A stretch of 64,000 nt of DNA, taken from QYQD01 sp040754095. Its GTDB lineage: Bacteria; Desulfobacterota; QYQD01. Positions within the stretch are counted from its first letter, which is position 1. The number at the start of each line of letters is the position of its first letter. The notes below the pieces were generated by a model. That model did not search any database and was not told the DNA's origin. It worked only from the letters and a program-made list of their open reading frames with translations. The DNA lies in contig JBFMFO010000003.1 in the NCBI GenBank assembly GCA_040754095.1, positions 1-64,000 of the forward strand, in the 5' to 3' direction. Made by a program: the position numbers and the translations under genes. Shown here piece by piece: positions 7,947-17,474 of the stretch.

Positions 7947-8756
7947 ATGACAGAACCGAACAAAGTTGTAACTGGAGAAGCAGGCGAGTTAGGAGAACCC
8001 CGGCCGCTCATGCCGGGCGAGAGGTTTCGCTTTGCCTGCCGCAAAGAATTAAGATGTTTTACCCATTGTTGCCGTGACCTTAACCTCTTCCTTTCGCCTT
8101 ATGATATACTGCGCCTGAAAAACAGACTGGGCATTTCATCCGGAGATTTTCTGCGGAAATATGCCTCTACCAATATCGGTATTGTCTCGGGATTCCCGGT
8201 GATGACTCTTCGTATGAACAAGGACCAGGAGCGAACCTGCCCTTTTGTTACGCCGGACGGGTGCACGGTCTATGCGGACCGGCCTGCCTCCTGCCGCACT
8301 TATCCTCTCGGTCGCCTGGTAGAAAAAAACAGAGATACCAACCGGAAAAAAGAGAACTATTTTATCTTCCAGGAAGACCATTGCCTGGGGTTTGCAGAGC
8401 CGAATGAATGGTCTATAGAAGAGTGGCTGGATGATCAGGAGATAAAAATTTATAACGAGATGAACGATCTCTTTATGGAACTTATTGTCAGCAGGGATCG
8501 TGCCGGGATTAAAAATCTGACCGATGAGCAGATGCGAAATTTTGCCCTGGCCTGCTACAATCTGGATAAATTCAAAGACATGGTTTTTACACCAGGGTTC
8601 CTGGAAAAATTTGACCTTTCGGTCGAGTATGTTACCCGGCTTCGTTCAGATGAACTGGAACTGATGAAGTTCGGCATCAGGTGGGCCCAGTTTATGGTTT
8701 TTGGGGAAAAGACGCACCCCCTTAAGTCGGATTCGCCGCAGGCGGGTCAAAGTTGA
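7947..8756 (+). CDS. YkgJ-type cysteine-cluster protein
   Basis: This 269-aa protein has the YkgJ/FliB-like Fe-S or Zn cluster pattern: FACRKELRCFTHCCRDLNLFLS, then CPFVTPDGCTVYADRPASCRTYPLG, then DHCLGF. Family members are predicted Fe-S proteins, some linked to protein lysine N-methylation. The ATG at 7947 follows AAAGGAAATAAG and gives the usual short leader before the first cysteine block, better than the longer frame from 7893. Confidence 0.8.
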   Translation: MTEPNKVVTGEAGELGEPRPLMPGERFRFACRKELRCFTHCCRDLNLFLSPYDILRLKNRLGISSGDFLRKYASTNIGIVSGFPVMTLRMNKDQERTCPFVTPDGCTVYADRPASCRTYPLGRLVEKNRDTNRKKENYFIFQEDHCLGFAEPNEWSIEEWLDDQEIKIYNEMNDLFMELIVSRDRAGIKNLTDEQMRNFALACYNLDKFKDMVFTPGFLEKFDLSVEYVTRLRSDELELMKFGIRWAQFMVFGEKTHPLKSDSPQAGQS

Positions 8757-8952
8757 TGAACTCGTAAAAGGCCCAAAATATCACGCAAAGCCACCAAGGA
8801 TGCAAAAAGAATAAAATTTGGAACTCAGGAACTCATGAAGGGTCATACTATTCCATTCCTGATTTCTTGATTTCCAGATTTTCATTTTTCCTTCGCGGCC
8901 TTTGCGTGAGAAATTGACTTCTTACGAAGCCGCCAAGGTTGCGCCTTCAACT

Positions 8953-10083
8953 TCAACCTTTGAATTTGCCTCGCGTGGTCTTCCGGGCAACCTTTTCCGG
9001 ATTTAATCCTTTGAGGATGTCCCCTTCCCAATTAAATATTAGCCTTGGCCTGGCCGGCGCAGGATGTTTTTCCAGTGCATAAGCGGCCAGCAGCGGCAAG
9101 GAGACACTGGGTTCTACCCAGGCCATGGCAAAGTCTGCATCTTTCTTTATCTTCCCCCAGGACTGGGCTTCACCCAGGGTTGAACCGGAAAGACCGCCGT
9201 CCTGTGAAACCGCTGTGGTGACCTGTATGGCATAGGCGTGTCCGCGTTCCATGCCGAATATATAACTCATAACTATGGAGTCGTTGATGTAGTTTTTCGG
9301 CACCCCGCCGGCCACGTAGATGGCCGCCGTCTTCTTTGACCTGACCACAATCTGGGTAAGCTCATAATTGTCCTGGATAGAATCAATGGCAACTCCCGGC
9401 TTTGACTCCATCCTACATCTGTGCCGGTGTTCAGTAAGTCCGATGCCTATGGAAGAATCATTTATAGCCGGGGCAAAAACAGGGATGCCCAGGCGGTGGC
9501 ATTGGTAAACTATAGAGCGTTCGTCATCCAGATGAGAGCCGATAAAATCTATGTACTGCCGGCTGGAATAATTGCCGGGTGGCAGTTCATCGGCAATCTC
9601 GCTGCACCACATGTCGGTTTTCCAGAAGGCCTCCTCATCTACGTAGGTATCATAGATGCGATCTATGTAAAGGTCTCTGAGTACCCGGTCATCTGCCGCC
9701 GGAGTTCCCTTATAATGCTTATACCCTCTGGCCTGGTATATATCCTGATAGAGAATGGCCCCTGTTGACACCACTACGTCTATATAACCTCCTACGATTA
9801 ACTCACGGATGACATTCCTTAATCCGGCAGCGATCAGCGGGCCGGCCAGCCCCAGGAAAACCGTAGGCCGGTCAGGGTCTTCAAACATCCTGGAAAGAAC
9901 TCTCGCGCAATTGCCCAGATTTCGTGCCTGTATGGACATCCCGCTCATTTGTTCCAGCAGGTCACCCACAGTCATAGCCGGTGATATCTCCACGGGACGT
10001 ATCGCCTCAGCCAAAATTTTACGTTTACGAAGTTTAGCCCCCTGGGACAGAGGGCTATAACCGGAAGACGGCTTTGGTTTCAT
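8953..10083 (-). CDS. Deoxyhypusine synthase-like protein
   Basis: This 376-aa protein matches the deoxyhypusine/homospermidine synthase family (NAD-dependent transfer of the aminobutyl group of spermidine). Supporting blocks are VFLGLAGPLIAAGLRNVIREL, DVVVSTGA, FAPAINDSSIGIGL, VAGGVPKNYI and the active-site loop SGSTLGEAQSWGKIKK with the conserved lysine. Bacteria lack eIF5A, so polyamine metabolism is the more likely role than hypusination; this is inference. Upstream and downstream gaps contain only repeats. Confidence 0.85.
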   Translation of the reverse strand: MKPKPSSGYSPLSQGAKLRKRKILAEAIRPVEISPAMTVGDLLEQMSGMSIQARNLGNCARVLSRMFEDPDRPTVFLGLAGPLIAAGLRNVIRELIVGGYIDVVVSTGAILYQDIYQARGYKHYKGTPAADDRVLRDLYIDRIYDTYVDEEAFWKTDMWCSEIADELPPGNYSSRQYIDFIGSHLDDERSIVYQCHRLGIPVFAPAINDSSIGIGLTEHRHRCRMESKPGVAIDSIQDNYELTQIVVRSKKTAAIYVAGGVPKNYINDSIVMSYIFGMERGHAYAIQVTTAVSQDGGLSGSTLGEAQSWGKIKKDADFAMAWVEPSVSLPLLAAYALEKHPAPARPRLIFNWEGDILKGLNPEKVARKTTRGKFKG

Positions 10084-10201
10084 GATTCCCTTATATTACC
10101 TCCTGAAAAATTATAGGTCCGTGGAAAAGGCCTTGTGATTATTCCAAAAAAAAGTGACCATATAAAAAATAAACAAAAAACATAAAATAATCAATAACCG
10201 T

Positions 10202-10912
10202 TTAGTCTTCTATCCCGCGTAACTTGCGGAGCATAACACGTTCCAGTCTGCGGATATAGTCGTTCACTATATTTTCTGTCTTATTATCAATACCTGTGAA
10301 TTCTAACCCGCACTGGATCACGTTGGTCTCCATATTATCCTGCAACCTTCTTACTATAGCTGACTTTACGGCAATCCCGTAAACTTTTCCCTCCAGGAGG
10401 AGATGGACTCTGAGCTCTTTTAGTTCATCACCGAGCTTTAGAATTTTTTCTTTTCCCTTGTTTCGGGGTACGAGGATGGCTAATCCGCTTACACTGATGT
10501 CTTTTATGGCGAAGGCCGAGGTTTCTCCTCCCGGAGACATCCTCACTTCACTGCCTGAGGGCACATCAATACGAAAGTGCCGCCGTCTTTGGATACGAAC
10601 AATCTCTTGGGGGGAATAGACCCATATCTCTCTGTCCTCTGCCTTATAGAGCCTGGTTGAAAAACGATACGGGATTTTCTGGTTGTCAATACACTCAAAG
10701 ATAAGCTTGGGATCCGGATGAGAGAGAATAATATCCGCAAAATCTTCTATCCAGTCCATTGCCACATATTGTTGGTTACCGATTACAGGGAGCTTAAGGA
10801 TGATAGTTAAACGAGTGTAATCAGCGCCAGGGATAAACAGGCTGAGTTGAGTTTTCCTCAACATGATCTCGCGCAAAAAACGCAGGGCATTTTTACCGAC
10901 AAGGGCTTCCAT
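10202..10912 (-). CDS. PilZ-domain c-di-GMP receptor (YcgR-like architecture)
   Basis: This 236-aa protein has an N-terminal flagellar-brake-like beta domain (about 1-105) and a C-terminal PilZ domain. The c-di-GMP-binding motifs are visible: RRRHFRIDV (RxxxR) near residue 118 and DISVSGLAI (DxSxxG) near 152. It probably couples c-di-GMP to motility or exopolysaccharide output. It stands alone. Confidence 0.85.
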   Translation of the reverse strand: MEALVGKNALRFLREIMLRKTQLSLFIPGADYTRLTIILKLPVIGNQQYVAMDWIEDFADIILSHPDPKLIFECIDNQKIPYRFSTRLYKAEDREIWVYSPQEIVRIQRRRHFRIDVPSGSEVRMSPGGETSAFAIKDISVSGLAILVPRNKGKEKILKLGDELKELRVHLLLEGKVYGIAVKSAIVRRLQDNMETNVIQCGLEFTGIDNKTENIVNDYIRRLERVMLRKLRGIED

Positions 10913-10997
10913 GAGTTAAACGATTCTTGTATCAGGTTATATGGAACAGATCCCCGGTGGATATTATTACTCCGGCAATTAAATACTCAAATACCGT

Positions 10998-11059
10998 CAT
11001 CCCGGCGAAAGCCGGAATCCAGAAATGAACTGGATGCCGGATCAAGTCCGGCATGACAT
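10998..11059. repeat. GTCATCCCGGCGAAAGCCGG palindromic repeat
   Basis: Palindromic intergenic element of the widespread 'CGTCATTCCCGCGAAAGCGGGAATCCAG...GGATGCCGGATCAAGTCCGGCATGAC' type. Related copies lie at 45014-45108 (inside a MITE) and 53868-53931. Confidence 0.8.
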
Positions 11060-11282
11060 TTTTATATATTTACTCGCCGAAGCAATACTAAAGATACATC
11101 GGTAAGTTAACCGTTAACTTCAAAAAAATGTCAAGAAAAAAACAGATTACAGCGATCGGCAGTCAAGGAAGGTGAGAGGGAGGCGCAAGAGGAAGGACGA
11201 GTGACGAAAGACACCTCACGTTTGAAGCTATACGCTACCCGCTGAAAGCTATGTGTTCTGTGGTTAATCTTTCGATAAAACG

Positions 11283-12917
11283 CTATTCGTCCTGACTGAC
11301 GTTGAGCTTGTAGCTGATTATAGTGCTTTTGCCGGAAACAAGGGGGGCGACGCCGGTTCTCATTATGATACCGACAAAGAGTTCGTAATGGTCTTTTCCA
11401 TCGGCATCTACTAACTCATAATCACAGACTCCACCGGATATCTTGCGTGTTTTCCAACTTTCCGCCAGGCCCAGCCCGTCCCAGCTGAGCAAATATATCT
11501 CGCTGCTGGTATATTCCTTGAAGTTTCGCAACAATCGGGATGCAGTAGAAAGGTTTTTGTTTACTATAAGGTCGGCAATGCCGTCTTTATTCAGATCGGT
11601 CACAATGATCCGTGAGGGCAGATATATCCTTTCTTCAGTATCGGAGCGTGTGCGGTTGGGATTGACCGTAACAAAGTTGATAGTTTCTCCATAGGGTTCG
11701 TCACTTTTCCAGCGCAGCTCACCGGAGTCAGCATAGACCTTGAGTTTATTGTGTTCATCAATCATGACGGTTTCCGGGTTTTTATCACCGTCAATGTCCG
11801 CTATCGTGAAATTGAATACGTTAGCGCCTACAGGCAGGCGAAGTTGCTCCCCGGCCTGTAACTTTTTATTTACCCATAGCAGCTCACAAACGGCCGACGC
11901 AAAGGGGCTATTAATATCCTTTTGCTGGCCGACTATGGTCAGGTTGCCCCCTGCCGGCTTAGTTATCCTGAGATACCAGCGTAGATGCTCGGCGATGCGC
12001 ACAAAATCTGATCCGTTCCATTCCAGAACGAATGAATCCACGTTGCCGGAACTCAGGTTGGACACGTAAATTTCAGGGGTCCCGTTACCATTTATATCTC
12101 CTACGTCAACAGCAAGTTGATCATAGATGGATTTGCCCTTGATATGTTTTACTTTGTCCAGTTTTTCACCTTTTTGACGATATATCCAGACATCTGTCTG
12201 GTTGATAAAGACTATCTCTTTCTGCCCGTCACCGTCTAAATCAGCTATCTGCATCCCCCGCATAACACATGGGAACTCCTGGCTTTTCCAGAAACCGGAC
12301 TTCTTTTGTTTGGCAGAAAGTTGAATGAAATCGGGATTTAGATTAGAAGACGGCTCCTCTTCCTGGCTGGACAATAAAATCCGCTGTGGATGGGCTGCAA
12401 CCGTCGTTTGTTCCTTGGGCGGGGCGACAGCAGTACGGGTGATAACCGGAGTCCGGCCAAATATCTTGGCATTTATATCCCCGGCAAATTCATCTACTTT
12501 AGGAATGACTTCATCCAGACTTTTTGTCTGAGTATAAACGGACATGGCCGGTTGGTTAAGATTTGTGGCTACTATTTTGGCGTCCAGGCTGCTTGAATTT
12601 CCTAGTACCGTAAGGCTGCCGAAAAGGACGTAATCGACCTTTAAATCCTGCCCCAGTGTTTTGGCCGATATTTCATTTAAATTGCCCGTGTATTTCTGGC
12701 ATATATCTTTAACCGCGTGTTTTTCCAGCACTACGACCTTCCCCTCCCAGGCAATGCGGCTGGAGAGCATGTCGAAAATGCCGTCCTGCAGGTAGGACAG
12801 ATCACCCGGCGCATGAACATTGAAGGGGATAATGGCAACCCTGGCCGGTTCTCCGGCCCAAAGCGATGAGCAGAAACCCAGAATTATAAATAGACTACTT
12901 ATCAGAAATTTTTTCAT
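11283..12917 (-). CDS. Exported VCBS/FG-GAP repeat protein
   Basis: This 544-aa protein has a signal peptide (MKKFLISSLFIILGF..., cleavage near LWAGEPA). An N-terminal alpha/beta domain (VAIIPFNVHAPGDLSYLQDGI) like those in lipoprotein-type TolB-N/CsgG-like proteins follows, then beta-propeller repeats with DxDGDGxxE calcium-binding motifs (IADLDGDGQKEIVFIN, VGDINGNGTPEIYVS, IADIDGDKNPETVMID, VTDLNKDGIADLIVNK). The ATG at 12917 is chosen because it begins the signal peptide. The likely location is the periplasm or outer-membrane surface. Ligand unknown. Confidence 0.75.
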   Translation of the reverse strand: MKKFLISSLFIILGFCSSLWAGEPARVAIIPFNVHAPGDLSYLQDGIFDMLSSRIAWEGKVVVLEKHAVKDICQKYTGNLNEISAKTLGQDLKVDYVLFGSLTVLGNSSSLDAKIVATNLNQPAMSVYTQTKSLDEVIPKVDEFAGDINAKIFGRTPVITRTAVAPPKEQTTVAAHPQRILLSSQEEEPSSNLNPDFIQLSAKQKKSGFWKSQEFPCVMRGMQIADLDGDGQKEIVFINQTDVWIYRQKGEKLDKVKHIKGKSIYDQLAVDVGDINGNGTPEIYVSNLSSGNVDSFVLEWNGSDFVRIAEHLRWYLRITKPAGGNLTIVGQQKDINSPFASAVCELLWVNKKLQAGEQLRLPVGANVFNFTIADIDGDKNPETVMIDEHNKLKVYADSGELRWKSDEPYGETINFVTVNPNRTRSDTEERIYLPSRIIVTDLNKDGIADLIVNKNLSTASRLLRNFKEYTSSEIYLLSWDGLGLAESWKTRKISGGVCDYELVDADGKDHYELFVGIIMRTGVAPLVSGKSTIISYKLNVSQDE

Positions 12918-13042
12918 GGCGGTTACCTTAGCTTTTATAGATGGCCGTAAAGTAACATTTGGTGTAAGTGTAGTCAAGATTAAAGGCCGACGCTATGCAT
13001 ACATAACTTGCCAAAAGTCTTAAAAATAAGTATAGAAAAACA

Positions 13043-13771
13043 ATGGACAAGGGCAATTCCTACAAAAAGTTATTACTCTGGGGCATTATCCTCTTATGCC
13101 TCTCATTATTCGGTCTGGTATTGCTCCATAATTCTTTATCAACCATTGGGTATGACAAATTCAGCGCCCTGCTGTCCGACCGGGAAAAGATCCGGAATTT
13201 TGTGGCTTCTTTCGGCCCGCTGGCGCCACTGGCCTTTATAGGCCTCCAGATAATGCAGGTGTTAATCTCCCCTATTCCGGGTGAAGCCACCGGATTTATC
13301 GGCGGATACCTCTTTGGTGCGATTAAAGGATTTATCTATTCGACTGTTGGATTAACCTTGGGTTCATGGCTGGCCTTTAGTATCTCCAGGCTGTTTACGC
13401 CCTATGTAACCCGCCGCTTAGGACAGACAAAGATCTATAATAAGTTCAACTTCATAGTCGAGCACCAGGGCGTTATTATAGCCTTTATCTTTTTTTTGCT
13501 GCCGGGGTTTCCCAAGGATTATCTATGTTATCTCCTGGGGCTTAGTCTCATGCCCACCAGTGTTTTTCTCGTCATTGCCGCGGTTGGACGCATGCCCGGC
13601 ACGTTGATGCTTGTCCTCCAGGGGAGTAAGGTTTTTGATCAGGCGTATGCTGTTTTTTTCATCCTGCTCGGTATAGCCCTGGCTGCCGTTATCTTTTCAT
13701 ACATGGCCAGGGAGAAAATCTATAGATTGGTCCAGGGGCTTCATGCAAGAAACACGGATACAAAAAAATAA
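13043..13771 (+). CDS. TVP38/TMEM64 (VTT-domain) membrane protein
   Basis: This 242-aa integral membrane protein of the DedA/TVP38 superfamily has the re-entrant signature ISPIPGEATGFIGGYLFGA followed by GLTLGSWLAFSISR, plus the second half FLLPGFPKDYLCYLLGLS. There are about five to six membrane segments. Related proteins act as lipid scramblases or transporters. It overlaps larC by 29 bp and heads the housekeeping run that ends with alaS. Confidence 0.85.
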   Translation: MDKGNSYKKLLLWGIILLCLSLFGLVLLHNSLSTIGYDKFSALLSDREKIRNFVASFGPLAPLAFIGLQIMQVLISPIPGEATGFIGGYLFGAIKGFIYSTVGLTLGSWLAFSISRLFTPYVTRRLGQTKIYNKFNFIVEHQGVIIAFIFFLLPGFPKDYLCYLLGLSLMPTSVFLVIAAVGRMPGTLMLVLQGSKVFDQAYAVFFILLGIALAAVIFSYMAREKIYRLVQGLHARNTDTKK

Positions 13772-14969
13772 GATACCAGGATACACCGGCGATTCCATAC
13801 TGTACTTCGACTGTCTTGGGGGCATAAGCGGCAATATGGTGGTGGGGGCGCTTCTGGACCTGGGATTACCCCTGGAAAAACTGAGGGGCGAGCTAAAGAA
13901 GCTCTCCTTAAAAGGGTATCATTGCCGCGCCTGTCGTTCTAAAAAATACCCCATCAGCAGCATATTTTTTGAGGTAGAGGTAAAGGAAAAAGCGCCACCG
14001 GAACGTCCTTTTGCTGATATTCGGCAGCTCATATCGGAAAGTACCCTTGATGCGCCCGTGAAAAAGATAAGCTTGAATATATTTAAACGCCTTGCCGGGG
14101 CCGAGGCCCGGGTCCATAACACGCCGCCGGCCAAGGTTCATTTCCATGAAGTAGGCGGTGTCGATACCATAGTTGATATCGTAGGGGCGGCTATCGGTTT
14201 CAACTACTTTGGCATAAAAGAATTCTATTGCTCGCCCCTTCCTATGTCCAGAGGCTGGATAAACTCCAGCCACGGCCGGTTGCCGCTACCCGCTCCGGCC
14301 ACCCTGGCCCTCCTTAAGGGAGCGCCTACATATCCGGTGGATAGCCAGGTAGAGCTTGTAACCCCTACAGGAGCAGCTATTGTCACTACCCTGGCTAAAG
14401 ATTTCGGCCAGATGCCAGCCATGCGCATCGACAAGACGGGTTACGGCGCGGGCACATCTGAACTGCCTGAAATACCAAATCTCCTGCGCCTGATCTCCGG
14501 GCATCCTTTGGCGATCCCCGAATCAAGGCCGGTTACGGTTATAGAGTCGCATATTGACGACATGAATCCTGAATTTTATGATCACCTGATGGACAAATTG
14601 TTTGAGGCTGGGGCGCTGGATGTCTCTCTATCTCCCATACAAATGAAGAAAAACCGGCCGGGGACGCTGCTACGGGTGATAAGTCCTGAAGCGCTGAAAG
14701 GGCTACTTATGGAGATCATATTACGGGAAACCACCACCCTGGGGATGCGTTACTACGGGGCCCGGCGCTTTGCTGTAGAACGCACTATAGGCCAGGTCAG
14801 GACGGAGTGGGGCCTGGTAAAGGTAAAGATAGCGAGGGAAACAGATGGCCGGCGGGTTGTTTATCCTGAGTATGAAGAATGCCGAAAAATAGCCAACGAA
14901 CACAATGTCCCTCTCAAATACGTATATCAGAAGATCGCCTTGGCCGGTGCCGGAGAGCAGGCTGATTAA
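13743..14969 (+). CDS. larC: LarC nickel-pincer cofactor biosynthesis protein
   Basis: This 408-aa LarC has the N-terminal GISGNMVVGALLDLG, the conserved VHFHEVGGVDTIVDIVG, the block LPLPAPATLALLKGAPTY, and the C-terminal ferredoxin-like half (HIDDMNPEFYDHLMDKLFEAGALDV). LarC installs nickel (CTP-dependent) into the pyridinium bis-thiocarboxylate pincer cofactor of lactate-racemase-like enzymes. Neither larB, larE nor a larA homologue is in the window. In many species LarC is a two-frame product; here it is a single uninterrupted frame. Confidence 0.9.
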   Translation: MQETRIQKNKIPGYTGDSILYFDCLGGISGNMVVGALLDLGLPLEKLRGELKKLSLKGYHCRACRSKKYPISSIFFEVEVKEKAPPERPFADIRQLISESTLDAPVKKISLNIFKRLAGAEARVHNTPPAKVHFHEVGGVDTIVDIVGAAIGFNYFGIKEFYCSPLPMSRGWINSSHGRLPLPAPATLALLKGAPTYPVDSQVELVTPTGAAIVTTLAKDFGQMPAMRIDKTGYGAGTSELPEIPNLLRLISGHPLAIPESRPVTVIESHIDDMNPEFYDHLMDKLFEAGALDVSLSPIQMKKNRPGTLLRVISPEALKGLLMEIILRETTTLGMRYYGARRFAVERTIGQVRTEWGLVKVKIARETDGRRVVYPEYEECRKIANEHNVPLKYVYQKIALAGAGEQAD

Positions 14970-14972
14970 TTA

Positions 14973-15125
14973 ATGTTCATCCGGAAACTACTGTTTCCGG
15001 CTTCACGCTTTCAGCGATCAGCGATTAGCTGTCAGCAAAAATCTAAGACAAACATCACATTAAGCTGAACGCTGATGGCTGAGTGCTGATTGCTCCATCC
15101 GGAATCCTTGGGTTCCCGGATAAAA
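14973..15125. repeat. TTCATCCGGAAACT-type inverted-repeat element (copy 1)
   Basis: It begins TTCATCCGGAAACTACTGTT and ends with CTCCATCCGGAATC...GGGTTCCCGGATAAAAACT. Internal CAGCGATCAGCGATTAGCTGTCAGC and GCTGAACGCTGATGGCTGAG are reverse-complementary. Related elements occur at 22517-22720, 25053-25207, 28206-28333 and 60830-60958, all intergenic. Confidence 0.75.
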
Positions 15126-15154
15126 ACTAAAAGATATTCTCAAAAGGATATGTT

Positions 15155-15610
15155 TTGCGCAGTCTGTTACTCTTTTTGGCGACAGGGGCCTATTTCGGAC
15201 GGTTACCTCTGGCCCCGGGGACGTGGGGCAGCCTGTGGGGGGTATTGTTTCATTACTTGCTGGCGCGATATTCGCTGCTTTTCTATCTCCCCGGCCTTAT
15301 CGCGCTGATTTCCCTGGCAGTCATAGTCGCTCATCAGGCGGAGATTATAACCGGACAGAAAGACGATTCTTCCATAGTAATTGACGAAATCGCCGGGATG
15401 GCGGTAACTCTTGTGCAAATTCCTCCAACCGGCTGGGCGATTTTGGTTGGATTTTTGCTCTTTCGTTTTTTTGATATTACCAAGATATTTCCTGCTAAAA
15501 TGCTTGAGAGAATATTGCCCGGAGGTTACGGTATAGTGGCTGACGACATTGTCGCAGGCATATATGCCAACTCGATGTTGCGTCTTGTCCTTTACCTGGG
15601 AGCAACCTAA
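15155..15610 (+). CDS. pgpA: Phosphatidylglycerophosphatase A
   Basis: This 151-aa PgpA-family membrane enzyme removes the phosphate from phosphatidylglycerophosphate. Family blocks are PLAPGTWGSLWG near residue 19, VIDEIAGMAVTLV near 75, FRFFDITKIFPAK and GYGIVADDIVAGIYAN with the catalytic acidic residues. The start is TTG at 15155, 7 bp after AAGGA. It is followed by cinA after 38 bp. Confidence 0.9.
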   Translation: MRSLLLFLATGAYFGRLPLAPGTWGSLWGVLFHYLLARYSLLFYLPGLIALISLAVIVAHQAEIITGQKDDSSIVIDEIAGMAVTLVQIPPTGWAILVGFLLFRFFDITKIFPAKMLERILPGGYGIVADDIVAGIYANSMLRLVLYLGAT

Positions 15611-15648
15611 AGGCTGCGGTTACCAAATTGGCGTCATAGGAATAAACC

Positions 15649-16905
15649 ATGAAAGGTGAGATTATAGCCATCGGCGATGAATTACTGGCGGGGCGGGTCT
15701 CAAATACTACCAGCCTGTTTGCGGCCAGGCGGTTTTTTGAGGCAGGTTATGTTATAAGGAAGATGAGCATCGTGGGAGACCAGCCGGAATCTATAGAAGA
15801 GGGGCTGACTCAGGCCATGCAGAAGGCCGACTTTGTGATAGTTACGGGCGGGCTGGGGCCTACCAGTGATGATCTGACCACGGAAGTAACTTCACATATC
15901 CTTGGCCGCAGGCTTGTATTTCACAATGGGATCAAAGAGCGAATCGAAAAATACTTCCAGGCCAAAGGGGAAAAGCCGTGTGAAGAATATCTTAAACTGG
16001 CCTGGCTGCCTGAAGGGGCCACACTGCTGGATGAAACAGGCAAGGCGGCCGGTTATTTCCTGGAGCACGGGGGAAAATTTCTTTTTTTTCTGCCCGGGGT
16101 TCCTGAACAGATGAAAAACCTCCTGGACCGCAAGGTCTTGCCATTCTTGGCAACCAAATGGAAACCCTCTGTTTTCACCCGGCAGGAAGTCATAAAGACC
16201 TTCGGACTGGTCGAGTCAGAGATAAATGCCCGTTGTGCGGATCTGGAAGGAATTTATCCCGGGCTTAAAATTGGTTATTATCCTGATTTCCCTGAAGTCC
16301 ACGTGACCCTGACGTTCAGCGGTGAACCCTTGGGTGAGACTGAGGCTGTCCTTTCCGGGGCCAGGGCAGACCTGGAAGCAAGATTGTATCCGCATGTCTT
16401 CGGCTATAGGGACGATACGATGGAAAAAGTAGTGGGGGACCTTTTAAGGGCCGGGAATCTCAGTCTTTCTATGGCGGAATCCTGTACGGGCGGTCTGATT
16501 GGCCACCGTCTGACCAGGGTACCCGGAAGCTCGGACTATTTCGAACGGGGGGTAATCACCTACAGCAACCTCTCAAAGGTGGAACTTCTCAATGTCTCTA
16601 AAGAGACGCTGGCTGCTTTTGGCGCAGTCAGCGCCGGGGTGGCCGAGCAGATGGCGCTCGGAGTCAAAGAGAAAAGTCGCACCGATATCGGTCTTTCGGT
16701 AACCGGCATTGCCGGCCCTACTGGTGGTACACCGGAAAAACCGGTGGGGACAGTCTATATCGGCCTGGCCGTCCCAGGAAATACGGTAGCTCATCATTTT
16801 TTGTTCCGGGGCACGCGTGAGATGATTCAAAAGGTAGCGGCAGAGACCGCCCTGGATGTATTAAGAAGGTATCTGGCGCATGATACGCTCATTTTTGGCA
16901 GTTGA
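15649..16905 (+). CDS. cinA: CinA-family nicotinamide-nucleotide amidohydrolase
   Basis: This 418-aa two-domain CinA has an N-terminal MoaB-like/COG1058 domain (AIGDELLAGRVSNTTS, VIVTGGLGPTSDDLT) and a C-terminal PncC-type amidase domain (SMAESCTGGLIGHRLTRVPGSS, SVTGIAGPTGGTPEKPVGTV). The enzyme converts NMN to nicotinic acid mononucleotide in NAD recycling. It lies upstream of thpR and recA, a cinA-thpR-recA order common in bacteria. It overlaps thpR by 26 bp, so they are translationally coupled. Confidence 0.95.
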   Translation: MKGEIIAIGDELLAGRVSNTTSLFAARRFFEAGYVIRKMSIVGDQPESIEEGLTQAMQKADFVIVTGGLGPTSDDLTTEVTSHILGRRLVFHNGIKERIEKYFQAKGEKPCEEYLKLAWLPEGATLLDETGKAAGYFLEHGGKFLFFLPGVPEQMKNLLDRKVLPFLATKWKPSVFTRQEVIKTFGLVESEINARCADLEGIYPGLKIGYYPDFPEVHVTLTFSGEPLGETEAVLSGARADLEARLYPHVFGYRDDTMEKVVGDLLRAGNLSLSMAESCTGGLIGHRLTRVPGSSDYFERGVITYSNLSKVELLNVSKETLAAFGAVSAGVAEQMALGVKEKSRTDIGLSVTGIAGPTGGTPEKPVGTVYIGLAVPGNTVAHHFLFRGTREMIQKVAAETALDVLRRYLAHDTLIFGS

Positions 16906-17443
16906 TCCGCCGATGGATCTTCGTGAATCTATAGTTAGCGCTACCATAGGGCTACGCACTCCGGCTGCCGATATAAAATGGGTCAGGCCGGAAGGCATCC
17001 ATCTTACCTTGAAATTTCTCGGCAATATTGAGGAAGGACAGGTTGATCCCATCGTTAATGCGGTAAATGAGGTTATAACCGGCCATAAGCCGCTGGCCTT
17101 GAAGGCCGAAGGTATAGGCGCCTTCCCGGATTTAAGGCGGCCGCGGGTCATCTGGATCGGGATGACCGGCGATATAGAGCGTTTGATGGTTATACAGAAA
17201 AGTATCGAACAGGCCCTTTCCGGCCTGGGTTTTGCGGCAGAAGACAGGCCATTTACCCCGCATTTGACCCTGGGACGGGTACGTTCCTATAAGAGGGCCT
17301 CAGATTTGGCCCATAAAATTGAAAAGCTCAAAGATATAAATTTTACCCCTTTTACCGTCAATGAGCTAATACTCTATAAAAGCGCCCTGCGCCCTGAAGG
17401 CGCCATCTATACACCCTTGCGGCGACTACCATTAATAGGTTAA
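16880..17443 (+). CDS. thpR: RNA 2',3'-cyclic phosphodiesterase
   Basis: This 187-aa 2H phosphoesterase (LigT/ThpR) has its two catalytic HxTx motifs visible as IHLTLKFLG near residue 40 and PHLTLGRVRS near 128. It hydrolyses 2',3'-cyclic phosphate ends of RNA. It lies between cinA (overlapping) and recA (31 bp). Confidence 0.93.
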   Translation: MIRSFLAVDPPMDLRESIVSATIGLRTPAADIKWVRPEGIHLTLKFLGNIEEGQVDPIVNAVNEVITGHKPLALKAEGIGAFPDLRRPRVIWIGMTGDIERLMVIQKSIEQALSGLGFAAEDRPFTPHLTLGRVRSYKRASDLAHKIEKLKDINFTPFTVNELILYKSALRPEGAIYTPLRRLPLIG

Positions 17444-17474
17444 TATCATCCTTAATAAAAACTGGAGGGATAAC

